NCBI GenBank assembly: GCA_947000775.1
Contig: CAMQGK010000144.1
Coordinates: forward strand, 7,797,001-7,861,000
Direction: 5' to 3'
Length of the DNA: 64,000 bases
Source: Pterois miles
Lineage: Eukaryota; Chordata; Actinopteri; Perciformes; Scorpaenidae
Shown in pieces: positions 39,701 to 53,672 of the stretch. Within the stretch, counting starts at the first letter, position 1; every line of letters begins with the position of its first letter. The notes below the pieces were generated by a model. That model did no database searches, was not told the origin of the DNA, and saw nothing but the letters and a program-made list of their open reading frames with translations. Position numbers and translations under genes: made by a program.

Positions 39701-42700
39701 GATTCAATGTTGCTCATGAATCACTCTGTTACGTCGATGATGGGCTGTGCTAAATAATGAGTAAAGATGTTTCACAGTAAAGACTAAACAGACTGAACAG
39801 AATCCACAGCGAAATTGTTTAATAATTGGAAAATGAATCATCGAGGGAATAGAAATATATTGGCCCAGATGCCCATATTAAGTGCCATCTGTGGAAACAT
39901 TCACAACTGTTATCCCTGTGACAAATGAGCATGACTTGAAGGTCAGGCTGCGACTGTATTTCAGGCTCAACCAGCAGGTGGCAGAGTGATGCCATGCAAC
40001 ATCTGATGCCTTGAATCACATACCATCCCTCTGTCACTCCTGCTATCTATAATGCACACCATGAGGGGCCTAATGCAAACATGTGCGCTGCCATCTGAAT
40101 GGCATGACGCCTTCATGGAGCTTTTCCCAGACGATCACTGGGGAGGATCATCTGTGAGGAGGGACACTGATTTACTGCATGTCCACATCTCTGTACACGG
40201 TTTAGAGCTGCAAGTGTAAAACTCATGTCACAGCCGAGCATTAAAGACGCTCTTACATCTCTAAATTATAGATAGTTTAAAATGAAGGATGCTGGTTTGT
40301 TTGGAGAGAGCTGCCTGAGTCATGTTATCTTTAGCATGTTGCTGGCAAAGGGACGCAACATCTCCCAGCCCCATTTACAGCTATTTTTAACTTGTGCTAC
40401 ATATAAAATAGATTGTACATATGTTTGAGCACAGATGACAAAACACACTTTGTTTGCACTCTATTTTCAACACACTGTTACAGACTGATAGTACAGCACA
40501 GACACAAGAGATGTAATTTTACATTAAAAAAAAGTATTTCTAAAGTGAGCTATTTCAATATGCTCTCATCCCAACTTGTCACATACCACTACTTTGTCAT
40601 GCCACTTGGCATCACTTTACATCTAGGCAACAAAACTACTTAGTTAGGTTTAGGAAAAAACTACATGGTTGAACTTAAAACGTTTGTAAAGTGAAAATTG
40701 AACATTGTGAACAACGGACATGAACCAACAACTGATTGTAACGTGAGAGTAAAACTGAACGCATGGGACATGCCACAGCAGTGTCCTGGATGAAGGCCTT
40801 GTGTCTGTTGGACCCATCCATCTCCCCGTCCCACCCACTCTTCCACTTCTTCCTAACTGGACGCCATGTGAATGAGAGATTGTTTCAGTTTTTCCCAGTG
40901 AAGAAGTCCTAACCTGCTCTGTGTGTCAGCACAGTAATGTTTTGCTTGTGTGGAAAAAAAGCTCTCCCTGGCTCTATTTATGCAAAGCTTAGTACACCTC
41001 CAACCTATTTTCATTAGTCAACATCAATGCTGACAGTAACTGAATCACTCATAGTATATCTGGACAATTTTTCACGCTCTATTCGCCGGAGTTTGCTCAG
41101 TCTCTGTAAGTTAGGAATAGTGTGTGTTTTTGCTCTTTAAACTACTCACCACACTCTCGGTGCACTTCCCTGAGTGTTTAATATTGACACAGACGGGTTT
41201 ACATTGTCAAACTGTTAATTGTTAATAGAAAGCCTGCTGCTTCTCATACTGGCACTAAAGGGTTCCTTGTATGCTGGTTTCACATGCCGACGGCCGTAAC
41301 AAAGCCTCGATGTGTGACGCCCGGGGAATAAAAACGGGCTGGCTGTGGCTGAACTGTATTAACTCTGTTTCCAAGATAGTAAGAATGAAAGATGCCGAAG
41401 TGATTGTGTCTTTTCCAGTGGACAGCTTTTAAAGGGGACCAATTATGCTCATTATCAGGTATATTCTTGTGTTTTGGTTTCTACTTGAACATGTTTACAT
41501 GCTTTTATGTTCAAAAAATTGCTTTATTTTTCTCATGCCGGATGTGCTGCAGCACCTCTTTTCACCCTCTGTCTGAAACGCTCTGTTTGAGCTCCTGCTT
41601 CCCCTCCCAAAAAGTTCAGTCTGCTGTGACTGGACAGCTGGCCCACTCTATTGTGATTGGTCAACTGAACCAAACTCTTCAGACTCAGCCCCAGCTCCGC
41701 TCTAACTAGATGAGTTTCAGGGCCAAACTAGTCGCTAGGCAGATATTATGCAAATGTGTTACTTGGTGACATCACCATGTTATGGAAGAAAAGGCGGGAC
41801 TTCACTCAAGGTACTTCAGGCAGTTCAGGAGCAGTATGTCTATGGGGGAGAGTAACTCCCTTTGGTGTGGACTTTGGGTTTTGTAACTTTGCAGACCTTT
41901 AACATGCACAAAATCTATGTAAAACAATAAAGGAAAGGGAAAAAGCACAAAAGTATAAAAGATACCCTTTAAGGTTTCAGAGAAATAGATAGGTATTTTA
42001 CCGTGGTCTTCTCCAGGCAGTGAAGCAGGTGATTATGTTGGCTCTCAAAAGGAGGGCTGGGGGCCTTCGCCACCAGGGCTTGTCCTGCCTCCTTGGAGGC
42101 CTTCGAACACACAAAGTAAAAACAACAACAGTGTAGATGAGCAGGTTCAGATTCTGTGCAGAAACAAGAATCTCAGGCAACAGCTAGCTCGGTGATGTAG
42201 TGGAGAGTACGCAAAGCATTGAGGTTTGAAATGCTGATCTGTAGCACGGCAGCCAATCTACTGAGAACCTAGTGAGATGCATAGAGACAGCGGCTGACTA
42301 CTACATGATTCACTGATAGAATTGTTTGGGATTTTTTTTCGCTGATTTGGTCAAGAAAAGTCAAATTAGAGCTCATTTCAGTGCAACAGCAGTGGCACAC
42401 CTAGACACAGATCGAACAGGTTGCACCAAACACATCACATATTCTGGACCACAACAACACCACACACGTTGATGAAGCTCTGCACGGCTCTGGGATGGAA
42501 GGGATGTCGTGTTAGTTTGCACTACAACCTGGATGCTCTAGAAATAACACACGCAGAACACACGGCAGATAAGAAAACAGAGTTTAGAGAGGAGATGCAG
42601 GCCGAGCAGACAGCCGACCTACTGTCCAGTAAGCCTTTGGTTCCCTCCTTCCCCTCCAAACCCTGTTGGACAGACATGCAGAGCTTGGTCATGAGTCAGT

Positions 42701-43715
42701 GTGACTGTGATGGCCGTGCTCCACCAGAAGGCGAGCGTGCCTCCTCCTGCTGTATGGATAGAGAGAGAGTGTTGACGAAGCATGTCAATGCTGCAGCTGA
42801 GAGGTGTGATGTAAGAGAGATAGGACGATCACACTGAAGCACTGGAATGACAGCAGCCCCCCTGTGTTACAGCATGAAAAGGCCCCCCCGACCCCTCCCC
42901 ACCTCCCCTGTGTGTGGTGGCATGGCCCCCCGAGCAGAGCGGCATGCAAGCGTCAGCGAGGCCCCGGTCAGTCGGCCCCACAAGCCGCCGCTTGGTCCCG
43001 TTTACCTCCTCCAGTGAGTCGATCAGGAGCCCATTTTGTTTGTAGCGCATATAGGCATTAGTGCCTCGAATCTTCGCAGCACGGATTCTAGCAAGGCGAG
43101 TTTTCTGTTTGAACAAACAGACCTCTGTTTTAGCCTCTTGACGGTTTGTCTGTCACACTAATTGACTCTGTCTCCCTCTGGCAGCCATAGTATTTAGCAG
43201 GGAGAGGCCATGCTTAACTCTACGATTAGGAAATTCTGCCTTAGCAAACACTTTTAGGGAAGAAATGCACATATTGCTATAGAAAAGCTGCTGACACTGT
43301 ACTCTGAAGATCATTTGTTCAGTCATTGTCATTCCCTCTCTTATTTATTTCTCCCACTGAAGTTGAGCCCTCCCAATACACACATCCACAGAAACACAAT
43401 AAGACATTAATATTCTGGGAGATAGTGTTTGCCCTGTCATTCTGCTACGTGCGGATAAGACAGGGACAGAGGAAAGAGGCAGATAGAGGCAAAATAAAGA
43501 GAGATAGAGAGAAAAAAAGGGAAGAAAGAGGGAGAGGGAGGGGAGTCAGTACCCTCTGGGCTCGTCGCTTCTCTGCCCGCTGGCTTTGGTGGTAGATACG
43601 GCTGAAGTTTGACACTATGACAGGGACAGGCAAGGCGATGACCAGCACCCCACTCAGAGAGCATATGGACCCAAACACCTTCCCCACGATTGTTTTTGGC
43701 ACCATGTCGCCATAC
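36702..43715 (-). CDS. kcnd2-like: Kv4 A-type potassium channel, C-terminal five exons; start beyond right edge
   Basis: Minus-strand exons in coding order: 43715-43553, 43104-43006, 42100-42002, 39673-39453, 36879-36702 (stop at 36704-36702). Phases fit and give about 252 residues. The first begins inside the selectivity filter (G)YGDMVPKT, then S6 with GVLVIALPVPVIVSNF. The cytoplasmic tail follows: SRIYHQSQRAEKRRAQR, TRLARIRAAK, NHLLHCLEKTT, NHEFVDEQTFQANCME, CCSRRHRKK and QELSTIQIR. The C-terminus SNIVRVSAL is a PDZ-binding end. Kv4 channels carry somatodendritic A-type current with KChIP and DPP partners (family knowledge). NHEFVDEQ, QELSTIQIR and NIVRVSAL fit KCND2 better than KCND3 or KCND1 as I recall them, but the paralogue is not certain. 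The large first exon (T1, S1-S5) is not in the window, as expected for a gene with a very long intron 1. Confidence 0.93.
37164..37735 (-). mobile_element. hAT-like element H1, near-complete minus copy
   Basis: The ends TAGGGCTGTCAAAGTTAACG and GACTGACAGTCTTA are inverted. The interior is the reverse of 53681-54358. It lies in the last kcnd intron. The flanking 8-mers match only partly (GTTAAAAC and GTAAAAAT). Confidence 0.75.
38360..38880. mobile_element. Possible fold-back miniature element in the last kcnd intron
   Basis: It starts TTAAAGGGGAATCACGCCC. An internal block GATGTCATAGGGTATAAACT plus GAGCTGCTCCA is mirrored about 190 bp downstream as TGGAGCAGCT and TTTATACCCTCTTACATCAC. The 3' end is unclear. 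Confidence 0.5.
38888..39319 (+). mobile_element. hAT-like miniature element H2
   Basis: The ends TAGGGATGTACTGATACGA and CTCGGTACATCCCCTA are inverted repeats. The interior is AT-rich and includes AGCCGATACTCAAAGCC. It sits 134 bp from kcnd exon 39453-39673, in the last intron. Confidence 0.7.
39674..41428. other. kcnd intron, mostly unique sequence
   Basis: No exon, SINE or terminal inverted repeat is recognised in this part of the intron. Confidence 0.4.
41429..41972 (-). mobile_element. TTAA-family A element, 28 bp from a kcnd 5' splice site
   Basis: The ends are TTAAAGGGGACCAATTATGC and AAAAGATACCCTTTAA. The interior is the reverse of family A (GGAGAGTAACTCCCTTTGG, CAATAAAGGAAAGGG) plus a central block with CCAATCACAATAG on the minus strand. 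Its edge is 28 bp downstream of the donor of exon 42100-42002. Confidence 0.75.
42101..43005. other. kcnd intron between exons 43104-43006 and 42100-42002
   Basis: No recognised repeat. A plus-strand open frame at 42421-42837 has no support as a gene. A C-rich patch lies near 42857-42910. Confidence 0.4.
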
Positions 43716-46614
43716 CTGAAACACAGAAGAACAGACCACAGTGAGCACACTGGGGTGGAAAAACAAGAAATATTCCTTTGAAACAACCCGCCCTGGAGGC
43801 TCGTTTCATCATGTTAAGTTGTTGTGTGTTTCATGTTATTTTTAATAGTCTTGAAATAGTCACAGTGACCTTGGATTATTTCACAACTTCAAATACTGAA
43901 GTCACACATTTGAAGTGGGTGAGCAATAAATAGGACTTTTCTGAAGTCTCTTCTTCCTGGCCTACTTTCTACACGCCATCATGATGCTCCTCTTTAAAAA
44001 CCCCGATTCATATATAATTACACACCTGCTGGCACCGGCTAATGCTTTCACATCGTGACCAAATGTGCAACACATCCCCTGTGACCTCTGTTAGCCAAAC
44101 AGCTTGTGAAAGATACAGCGAGTAGTATCACATCAAGTAAAAGCAAAAAGGGGAAGGGAATAGTGTGACGCCGAACCCTGGAGAAAATGGTTTTAAGTGT
44201 GCGGGCCTCAGTAGCAGCCACTCGTGTGTTTTGTTCTTCTTCCCACATCAAAATGGACCTTGAATACTGAACGCAGCTATGCAGTGAAACCACATTAAAA
44301 CAATTCGTGTTGGAGATAAAGCAAAAAGCAGCTCTTTAGAAAACCATACACGACACTGATCTGATCTAAACACAGGCATGCAGTTTTCTACAAATGTTGA
44401 ACAGGCTGCATTCAGCATGAACTGATTAATGGTTTTACATATGTCAGATGGGACTGAATCATCCCCATTAAAGAGATTAATGTGCCTGTCTTCTATCAGG
44501 CAGTTGGACCTGTCTGGGCTCAAGGTAAAGCTAAAATAAAACTGTCTTCGTGGTCTTACTTTCTTTACATTTGCTGACAGCAATGGAAATTACAAATCAA
44601 TCTGCTGATTTTAGATTGTTTCACTTAATTCATTTAAACGATTTTTAGTGACCAACTATATAGTTCGCTCACTTTTTTTTCTAAGATACGCACTTGCATT
44701 ACTTTTCAAATGTACTGTACTTTAGTGTGTACAGCCGTAGGTGAACAAATCACTGTTCATACCAGTGTTTAGCACTGACTCTGTCCCAGTGGGCAACTCC
44801 GGGTCTGAGAACTCACGCCGATGCTGCAGTGTCTTAAACCTCTTTCTAATAGCCAGGACTTGTTGCTAAAAGAGGTCTGATTGTATAGAAGTCTATGAGA
44901 AAATGAGTCTCACTTTATTACCTCAGTAAATATTATAAACTGAGTTACTGGTCTCAATTGCTAGTTTCAAGTTTTCACTACAGCATGATGTTCATTTAGT
45001 AAATTATGGTCCTACTTAGGGCCTATGCTAATTTTGACATCTTTTTTTTTTTACCTATAACCAGCTCTTCATGCAGCGGTGCAATTTTTAGCGCCTAATG
45101 CGCCTCCCCACTACAATGAAAAGCCCATGCACAAATAGGTTAAATCGATCATTTATCATCAGCTGCAGTCTCCAGTTCATCCGTCTGGGAGAGTTACTGG
45201 TTACTACAAGGTTGTCAGCTGTTTGTCTGCCTGGCATACTCAGTAAGCAGGTTGAGAGACAGACAGCGTCTGTGTGGCGGCAGTGTACTCTTGTCAACCC
45301 GGCGTTACGTTAGCGAGCTTCCGACAGACCGCGTGTGTGTGTGTATGGCGGTGGTGAGTGTGGTGTTGTTGGTGCCGTTATAGCTGTGCAGGTAGCAGTA
45401 GCAGTGTGTGTACAGTTTATTTTTCAGTGAAGAAATGATACTGCTCCCGTATCTCGCCAGCCACCTGCTAGCTAAAGTGAAGGCGGTTAGCCCCGGCGTT
45501 AGCAGCACTGGCTCAGACTCTCTTGGGCCGTTAAGGTGGACCAGCTATTCTCCTTTAAGTAACAAACTGCTCCTCTGAGTTTTGCTCAGCTTTTTATTTA
45601 ATCTTTAATGTTTATTTTAACCATTTAACCTGACAGCATTAATTGGTTAAAGGATTAATTATTAAAATCCCTAGTCCCATTTAGAGTTAAATAGATGATA
45701 AAGCTGGATATGTTGCTGTAGTGTGTCGTTACCTTGTGATTGACAGGTTGCCACAGCGTTGTACGGTCTGGGAGTTTTCTGTTTTCATCTTACATCTTTA
45801 ACCTTTTCACAGTGTGTTTTCAGTTCATAAAAGTTACTTCTTTTTCTTCTTCTTCTTCTTTTATACAGTCTGTTCTGTTTGGTACTAACCTAATATTCAG
45901 TATGTTGCCATTCACACTGTTAACGTCTGCAGATTAGATAGTTATCAGGCCATTAAATGTGCATTAGGGCCCTGCTATACCTGATAGTAGGTTTTATCAT
46001 CTATTTACATTGTCGATCGCTAAAAGAAGGAATAAAAGGAGACAGCCGCGACCTCTAGAAATTATGACAGGAACAGAAGTGGAAGTCACATACTGTAGTA
46101 TAGTCTGTGAAACTACATATGGGGTGGCAGCCCGTTCTCTTTCCCAGGGCGTCCAATACCAAGGCTTTGTCACGGCCGTCAGCATTTGGTACCTGCGCAC
46201 AACGCACAGTTCAGCTCCGGTATGAAATGCACCGGGCTTTCCATTAACTACAATGTAAACCCATCTGCGATAAAAGTAAACACCCAGAGAAAGTGCGCCG
46301 GGAGTGACTGTGGTGATGTAGTTTAAAGAGCGAAAGAGACACACTGGATGGACGAAAGGGGAGGTGAGTGTTCAGTTCAGTACAAAACTGGACTATACAC
46401 ACAATGTCAGGGTTAGGTTAACGGTTCAGACAGCAGCCGACTATGTGAGACAAAGTTATCTTAGATTGTTTCTGTGGCTTTCTGATCTTTTAATAAGCTT
46501 TTGATGAGGAAACAACATTCAGCAACCAGTGAGGGGAGCTCCACTGGTTATAACTACTGATTCATTTGTGACAATAGTGATTCAGTAAAAACGGTTCAGC
46601 TTCAGTGTTTAAAG

Positions 46615-46905
46615 AAGACTTATTATGCATTTGTGTTTTTCTCTTTCCTTTAGTGTGTTATGTAGTTTTTTTGTGCATGTAAAAGGTCTGCACCACGACA
46701 AAAGGAGTTACTCTCCCGTACAGAAACAGCTGAAACACCTTGATTGACTTTTCTTCTGTACTATTGTGATTTCACCGAGTAACACATGCACTTAGCATAA
46801 TACCTGCCTTTGAGACAGTTGTTTTAGACAGAAGGTGAAAAGAGATGCTGCAGCACAGCCTGTATGACAAAAATAAAGCATTTTTGAACATTACATCATT
46901 TTCTA
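46615..46905 (+). mobile_element. TTAA-family A element, truncated copy
   Basis: It contains CTTTCCTTTAGTGTGTTATG, AAAAGGAGTTACTCTCC and GATGCTGCAGCACAGCCTGT in family A order. The terminal repeats are degraded. Confidence 0.65.
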
Positions 46906-46916
46906 GTCTTCAGAGT

Positions 46917-47193
46917 TGGCCGTGGCTCAGAGGGTAGAGCAGGTCAGCCCCCAGTTTGAAGGTCGGTGGTTCGATCTCCTCTGGTCACATGTTGAAGTGT
47001 CGTTGTTGTTCCCAAAGGCTGAGCAATTGTGCAAATGAGTGCAAATGTGTGAATGAGTATTTAGATTAGATCCTGATGGGCAAAGTTGCTGTATGAATGT
47101 GTGTGTGAATGGGTGAATACTGACATGTATTGTAAAGCGCTTTGAGTGGTTGGACGACTAGAAAAGTGCTACATAAATGCAAGTCTATTTACC
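46917..47193 (+). mobile_element. tRNA-derived SINE, family S3
   Basis: The A box GTGGCTCAGAGGGTAGAGCA and B box GGTTCGATC (46968-46976) mark the tRNA-like head. The body ends with GTAAAGCGCTTTGAGTGGTT and AAAAGTGCTACATAAATGCA, a 3' module common in fish SINEs. Confidence 0.85.
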
Positions 47194-48640
47194 ACCTAGC
47201 AGAAACCTGAAAATGAACCTCAAATTTAGTACAATAGTTCCTGTTTAAGATTTATTCATATATGTACTAAACACCTTCCACTTTCTAGCTATCAAGACTA
47301 ACAACCGCATCCTGTTGCCACACAGAGAGGTGATTATCCAACATCATGAAAAAGCTAACAAACTCTGATTTCTCCAAGGCACAAACCAAATTATACCCAC
47401 CAATCATTCAAAGATAACCTGCATTTTCATGAATAGCCCTCCGCAGACACTTTAGGCTGCTGGCAACGCTGGGACTTTAGAAGAAGAGAGAATATTAAGA
47501 TTCGGCATGTATGTTTTCCTTGTCTTCTAAACATCTCTCGATGTGCTGCGGAGGACCAGCAAGCTACAGGATTGCAGGTGGGTGAGATGAATGATCGAGA
47601 CCCTAATGCGCAAATGACCTGAGAAGACCATTACCTCCTGAGAGGAAGATGAATGCAGGTAGGAAGGGACATCAGCATTGCTCAGTGGCTGTGACAGCGG
47701 TGCGTCTCTCAAGTGAGGCAGGGTAATGTGAATGTATCGCTACACGGGAGGTTGACTATTTCATAAATGAAGTTGTCTAATGCCCACGGCCGTCTGCTTG
47801 AGTCATTAGCCGCAGGTTTCCATCACGTTGGGCCCAGCAGCCTGGGCTTCTACAGAGCTTGGGCGGAAAGATGTAAAAGTGGACATTTTAATATCACGCT
47901 TGATGGGGCTTCATGTACAACAGTTTGCTTTCACGTTGAGTAATCTCACACAGATGTCATTAGTTTTACAGTTCATTACAGGTCAAGTCATTTTCCTATG
48001 TAATCACAGACGAAGCCTGACAGCAGGTGTCAATTATAGATTCCGGATGTACTGTTAAAAGCCTATTAACAGATTCACATAAAAAATGCAGCAAAGCTTT
48101 CTCTCGCATAAACGTGGCCGCTCACGTGTGTTTTAATCCAATGGGAGGAGTACTGAGATGTTGCTGGATGTGAAAATCTGTGGAATACAATATATTACGG
48201 TGCTTTCTCTTGAAAGCAAAGCGCAGGTGAAAAAAAGAAAGGAGCAAGCGTACTCTGGAGAGAAACACTAACAGTGATGGATTGTTCATAAGGGGGAAGC
48301 TGAGACACACAAAGCTCTGCCTCCTGGATGACGGCAGCGGTAGGAATTAGCAGCAACGAGAGATTAAAGTAATGTTCCTGCTTTGTTCTTGTTGTCTCCG
48401 ACTACCAGGTACCCACGTTCGCTACCCCGGGCTGACACGGGTGAGACACGAAGATGGATGGCCAGATCCTTATCCACCCTGCAGAGGAGGAAGAGGAGTG
48501 TCGGAATGACTGAGTATCAATTCCTCCAGTTCCACCCACCTGAAACCATACTGTGCTCGCACTCGTGGCACTCTTAAAAACAGCGCATTCTGTTGAATTG
48601 TCCTACAGTGAGACGACAGCATTGCAGATGAAGCCCGGCG

Positions 48641-48747
<107 letters not shown>

Positions 48748-51700
48748 TGGGGGTTCGCCTCTCAGACAGTGTGGGAGATATGTCAGACTAAAAGGAATAT
48801 TTGAATTCCAGAAGCGGGGGATGAATGTCCCCGCCCGGCTCGGATAATAGACCAATCAAACATTCATGAGTCCCTGTATCAACCTGCGCGGTGGAGTTTG
48901 TGCGGTTGACCTTAAAAGCGGTGTGGTATTCCATCAGGGGGTGCTCTGAGACAGATTTCTGTACATGACCTCACCGCCTCATAGCGAGTGCCGACACACA
49001 AAAGCATAGACACGCCTGGACACACAAGAACACACACTTGATTGTGTGTGTGTGTGTGTGTGAAAAGGCCTTTAATTTGACATCTAGTTAAACCAATCCC
49101 CCTTCCTAAAAAAGCAATCTCGTTCCTTGATTGTCTTCCAGATTCCTGTGTCTGAAATCTGACTGCCATCTGGTTAGTAGGAAGCGAGAGAAGAAGAAAA
49201 AAAAAAACAAGATATCTGGATGACTTTACAGACACGCCATTTGTTTATTTCTCTTTTCAGAGAAATGGGGCATTTCTTGTATTTTTTTTAACCAAACAAA
49301 ATGATATCTTTTCTAAATCATAAACCTGTTATGATGATTCGCACCGCTGCATCTTCTACAGAGAAATAACCTAAAAAAGACTTTGGGGGTTTGGCAGGAA
49401 AAAGGCAACACTTGCATAAAAACACCCTCTTAAGTTAGCAAGGGCTTAAGTTTCTGATGTAATCATAGAGGTCCCACCAACTTGCACGCCAGTCGAGATC
49501 AACGCCAACAGCTTCGCAGTGCTGACAATTAGGATCTAAGGAGGATTGCGGCAGATCTTTGAGCTGAGAGGGCTTTGTCACCGGTGTTAAAATCCAATCA
49601 TCCACTGGCACCTTTTTGTGGTACTTCCAGCTTCCACTTCATGGGCTTTACTGTGAAACTAACTCGCCTGCTGCAGATGTGACTGCAGTAAAGGGCAATA
49701 ATAAAAGCATAGAGACTGAATGGTTGATTCCACTGATGTGAGCGATGAAGGTCATAGTGTTTGAATGAAGAAAAAGCCTCTGATGAAGATGCCCGAGCTG
49801 CTGAACTGTGTGGTGCTGCTCTATTAAATCCGTCATGGTAAAGACATTGAATCCCATCAAACTGCACTTTGATCTACCCCACTTTGATATTTCAATGAGA
49901 AGCAAAGGAGTGAAACTAATTCAATTAATACATTAAGCGTTTTGATTTGTCAGCTGATTAGAATCAAGATGAATTAAGCACACTGTCCTATCTCATGCAT
50001 GATCTGTATCTGCTGTTTCATGCCAATAACGGCTGAGGGGCCTGCAATGTGATAATCTGAAATTAATTTCAATCTCACCTTCTTCCATGAGATTGGTTTA
50101 AATTCACATCTCACTCTGTGTTTATTTATTATTTGCGAGCGAGGGAAATTGCCCCGAGGCATCCGCTGTGGGTTACAAGTCACAGTGAACTTACTATGAA
50201 ATGCTCTTTGAGATGCTAAAACAAGACATTCATTTGAAAAAGCACTTTATCATGGAAAAAAAACCTTCAAGGTCAACTTTATGTCTGATGTGGCATTAGC
50301 ATTTTTTTATAATTTCAAAAAAGATGAGATTGGTAAATTCCAAACATGCTCTCTGCATTGACTGTCATTAGCATGCCTTCGATAATTTGGTGAATGTGTG
50401 ATTTTCTGTTTGACCTTCACCAGCCATCCCATCGCACACACCGAGCTCCCTATCAGTGCTTCCTCAGGTAATTCACTCGCTCGGTTTCACAGTTCGATGG
50501 TTTCTACAGCCCAGACAAGCCCTCCGAACCTGCAAGGCCCAAACCTGTCAATTACCCTGAAACTCTGATACTGTCACTGACTGTACCAATCAAAAGTTGA
50601 TAATGACAGAGAGAGGCATTAAGACAGTGCAGGGACACCGCGACAGTGGCAAGGTCAGGAAGTATCCGATATCCTTAAAGTGGGGACATGTCCTGCGGCC
50701 GTGATGTGAAATGTAAAGCCACAGCAGAGTGTAAAAGTGGACACAACATTAAATGTTATCCGAGGACCTGACACAGAAGTGATGAAGCCTTACATTGACC
50801 AACCGAGAAAGGCTCCATTTTTTACAAGTCCTGACAAGGAGCAAATGGAGCAATGCTCCATGACAATACGGTTCTCTGTTCCTTCACCATGAGGCTGAAA
50901 GAGCGCAATATTCATCCTTGCTGACAGTTAAATAATAGATGTACCGAAAAAAAAGTAATTTTCCTACTGAACTCCATCATGCTCATACAACTATGAATTC
51001 AGAATCTCAAGAAAATGGATTGCGCTGCCTGCATGTCACAGAGGCACACTAACATGAGTGACAGGGAGATATAAATTTTGCTGGGGTGTATTTGTGAAGA
51101 CCGCGAGATTTATGGAGTACTGCAGGAGGAGGTCTTGCGGGTGGTTATGTCATATTAAGAGCTCTCATAAAAAATTAAGTGAGTAAAAACAGGAAAGGAA
51201 AGGCTATATGATCGTTCTTTTCTGCGCCAACAGGCATCATGAATCTGACCGTGGAGAAAGAGAAGAGAAATGCAGCAAACACAGACTGCTGCATTTACAG
51301 ATAAACAAGGGTAAGTGAAGCTTGTTGTGAATAAAGGAAAACTCTCTCTGGTGTGCCATAAATCTATATTATTGATGAAGAAATGCTTTGTGTTTTGGTC
51401 AGCATGTTAAAATATTAAGCACATTCTCCACCATGAACAGACTGTAAAATAAAATGTTATCTCAGAGAGACTGGAAGCATCACTGGTGGCTATTGCCCTG
51501 CAGGAATTTCTCAATGCAGTGGCACAGCTCCTACCACTGCAATGCAATCCTTGGGGGAGATACACCACAAGGTTTCAAGAATCAGGAGCACAATAAATGA
51601 ACACGATCTCCAACATGATCCCTAAACGCCACATATCATTCCTGATGTTCTGCACTGCATCTCTGGCTGCAGCCCGGGAGTGCAACATCCAAAAAACGCT

Positions 51701-53672
51701 GCCTCTCTCGGGTTTGGACACCAAAGACTGATGGGATTAAGAGTGTGTGGGCTGATAGGACTCTGCTCTGATGCTATCCCTCAGATATACATCATTATAG
51801 AGGGGGGAATCCCACAGGCGCTGGGATTAGCCTGCTGGATTTTCACTGCAGGTGATAAGGGAAAGAAGGAGAGGCTGGCAGAACTACACAACATAATGGG
51901 AAGATGGGAGAGCAGAGATAGGAGGGAGCCAGAGGACAGCACTGGCTGCTGTAATACGTGTGGTAGGAAAAACAGAGCACTCGAGCATGAGTAACTGCGA
52001 ACAATAGCTACAGGGAAGGACAACTTTGAGATAGGTGAACATAGCCGACTCTGTGGGCAAAATTGCACAGACTCCATCGCTCCGACTCGATGTTGAAATG
52101 AGGTATAGTGTGGTGCAGATGTGAGAGATTTTTTTTTTTTTAAGCTTTCCACAATCCAGATGAGATCCAGTCTCTGCAGATTTGTGAAAGGTAATGGGTA
52201 GAACTCAAGGTTAGCATGTGAAGTTCAAGGAAACAGCCATAGCACGTATGGCTACATGCCAGTGGATGTTAATACATTGTAAATGAAGACTTTGTGGTGC
52301 AGCAGTGTCAGTGTGGTTTTGATCTTCCAGCTGAAGGTTCGCCGCTGAGGCTCAGGAACAACACAGAACCAATAAAGGCCGCTGAAATTTTTCCTTTAAC
52401 TGTGCCGACACAGATAAACCATATAGAATAATCCTCCACGTATAGCTCTGGCAAAGGCACCTCATCTCTCTCGCTCACATATCAAACATGTATTCCCTCA
52501 GCCTTCCAAATCCCAGCTTAACCCTCACCCCGCGAAACCAGGCGGCTAGTTATCACCGCGGCTTTGACATTAGCATGCACGCCCTCTCTCATTTGGGAGA
52601 TCTTCTTAAGAGTCAGGGATGATAAAAAGCTTTCCTCTCTGCCGCTCTTCCATTCCTGACTTTGACTCACCCTTCCGCTGCCTGGACCTGCCTGCTTCTA
52701 ACTATGAGATGGAGATGAAACGCTTCATTCTCTTTCTTTTCCTCCTCCTCTCCTATTATCATGCAGTGCTATAACGCAGCACCGCTTGACATTTTTCCTT
52801 TTCTTCTTCTCTTTTCCAGTCCTTCAGTCTATACACCTGCTGACACTTGAGAAACAACTGCTGTCCTATGCAAAAAAGCAGCCCTATTCCACTGCTATTA
52901 TGTGCCAAGTCACCTCTACTTCAGCTCCTCCATGGTCATGATTACAACCAATTCCTTGTGGCAATTTCTTTTAATTACAAGATGAATGGCTGTTCTGTAT
53001 TAATAGAAGCTTTACGAGGGTTAAGTGTCCACATGGAGTCATAAAATAACATGCTATATCTGCAAACAGCAAATGTGAGAGTAATAATGTGTGTCAGGGG
53101 GAGGTCTGGATGATGCAAGTGTTCGATCAGTCGGGACATGATGAAACTAGGTAAACTGACTCAAATATTGCTCACAGTCTAATATGTCATCCCGTGTTTA
53201 GAGTTCTGCCTATCCTCCTCACATTACTATAGAGAGCTAGGGGCCAAAAATAGATTCCCTCAACGTCAGTATAATACTTTGATAATGCAATTACACTGCT
53301 TCGTGGCTGAATGGGGAGGGCAAAGGAACATGAAAGAGGGGGTTGGAAGCATGAAGGGGCGCCAGAGCTATGGATTATGAGAGAACGTGATAATAAAAAT
53401 GAAATCATCAGACACTCAAGCGATTATGCTAATGAACTCATTCTGTATTCATCGTAGGTTAATCGGCATGCGGGCAAGAGAGCGGTGGCATTTTCTTGAA
53501 CACAGAAAGCTTTGATCCAGCTGATGGTTAGGTACCTCACCTCTGGTGTGTGACGGCCTGAGGTGGGATTAGAGGCGAAAACGCTGAAATTTGGAGATGG
53601 CCAGTTAAGGAAAAATTTAAGTAGTAAGTGCAGTAGTAGCAGTCAGCGTTAATTGTATTAGCTGTATTGTTG

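Noticed and set aside
42421..42837. 138-codon plus-strand frame in a kcnd intron
   Set aside because: It starts at TTG, is of mixed low-complexity composition, has no domain, and is antisense to a confirmed intron.
46917..46990. Possible tRNA gene
   Set aside because: The A and B boxes are present but the sequence does not close into an acceptor stem and continues into a SINE body, so it is a tRNA-derived SINE.
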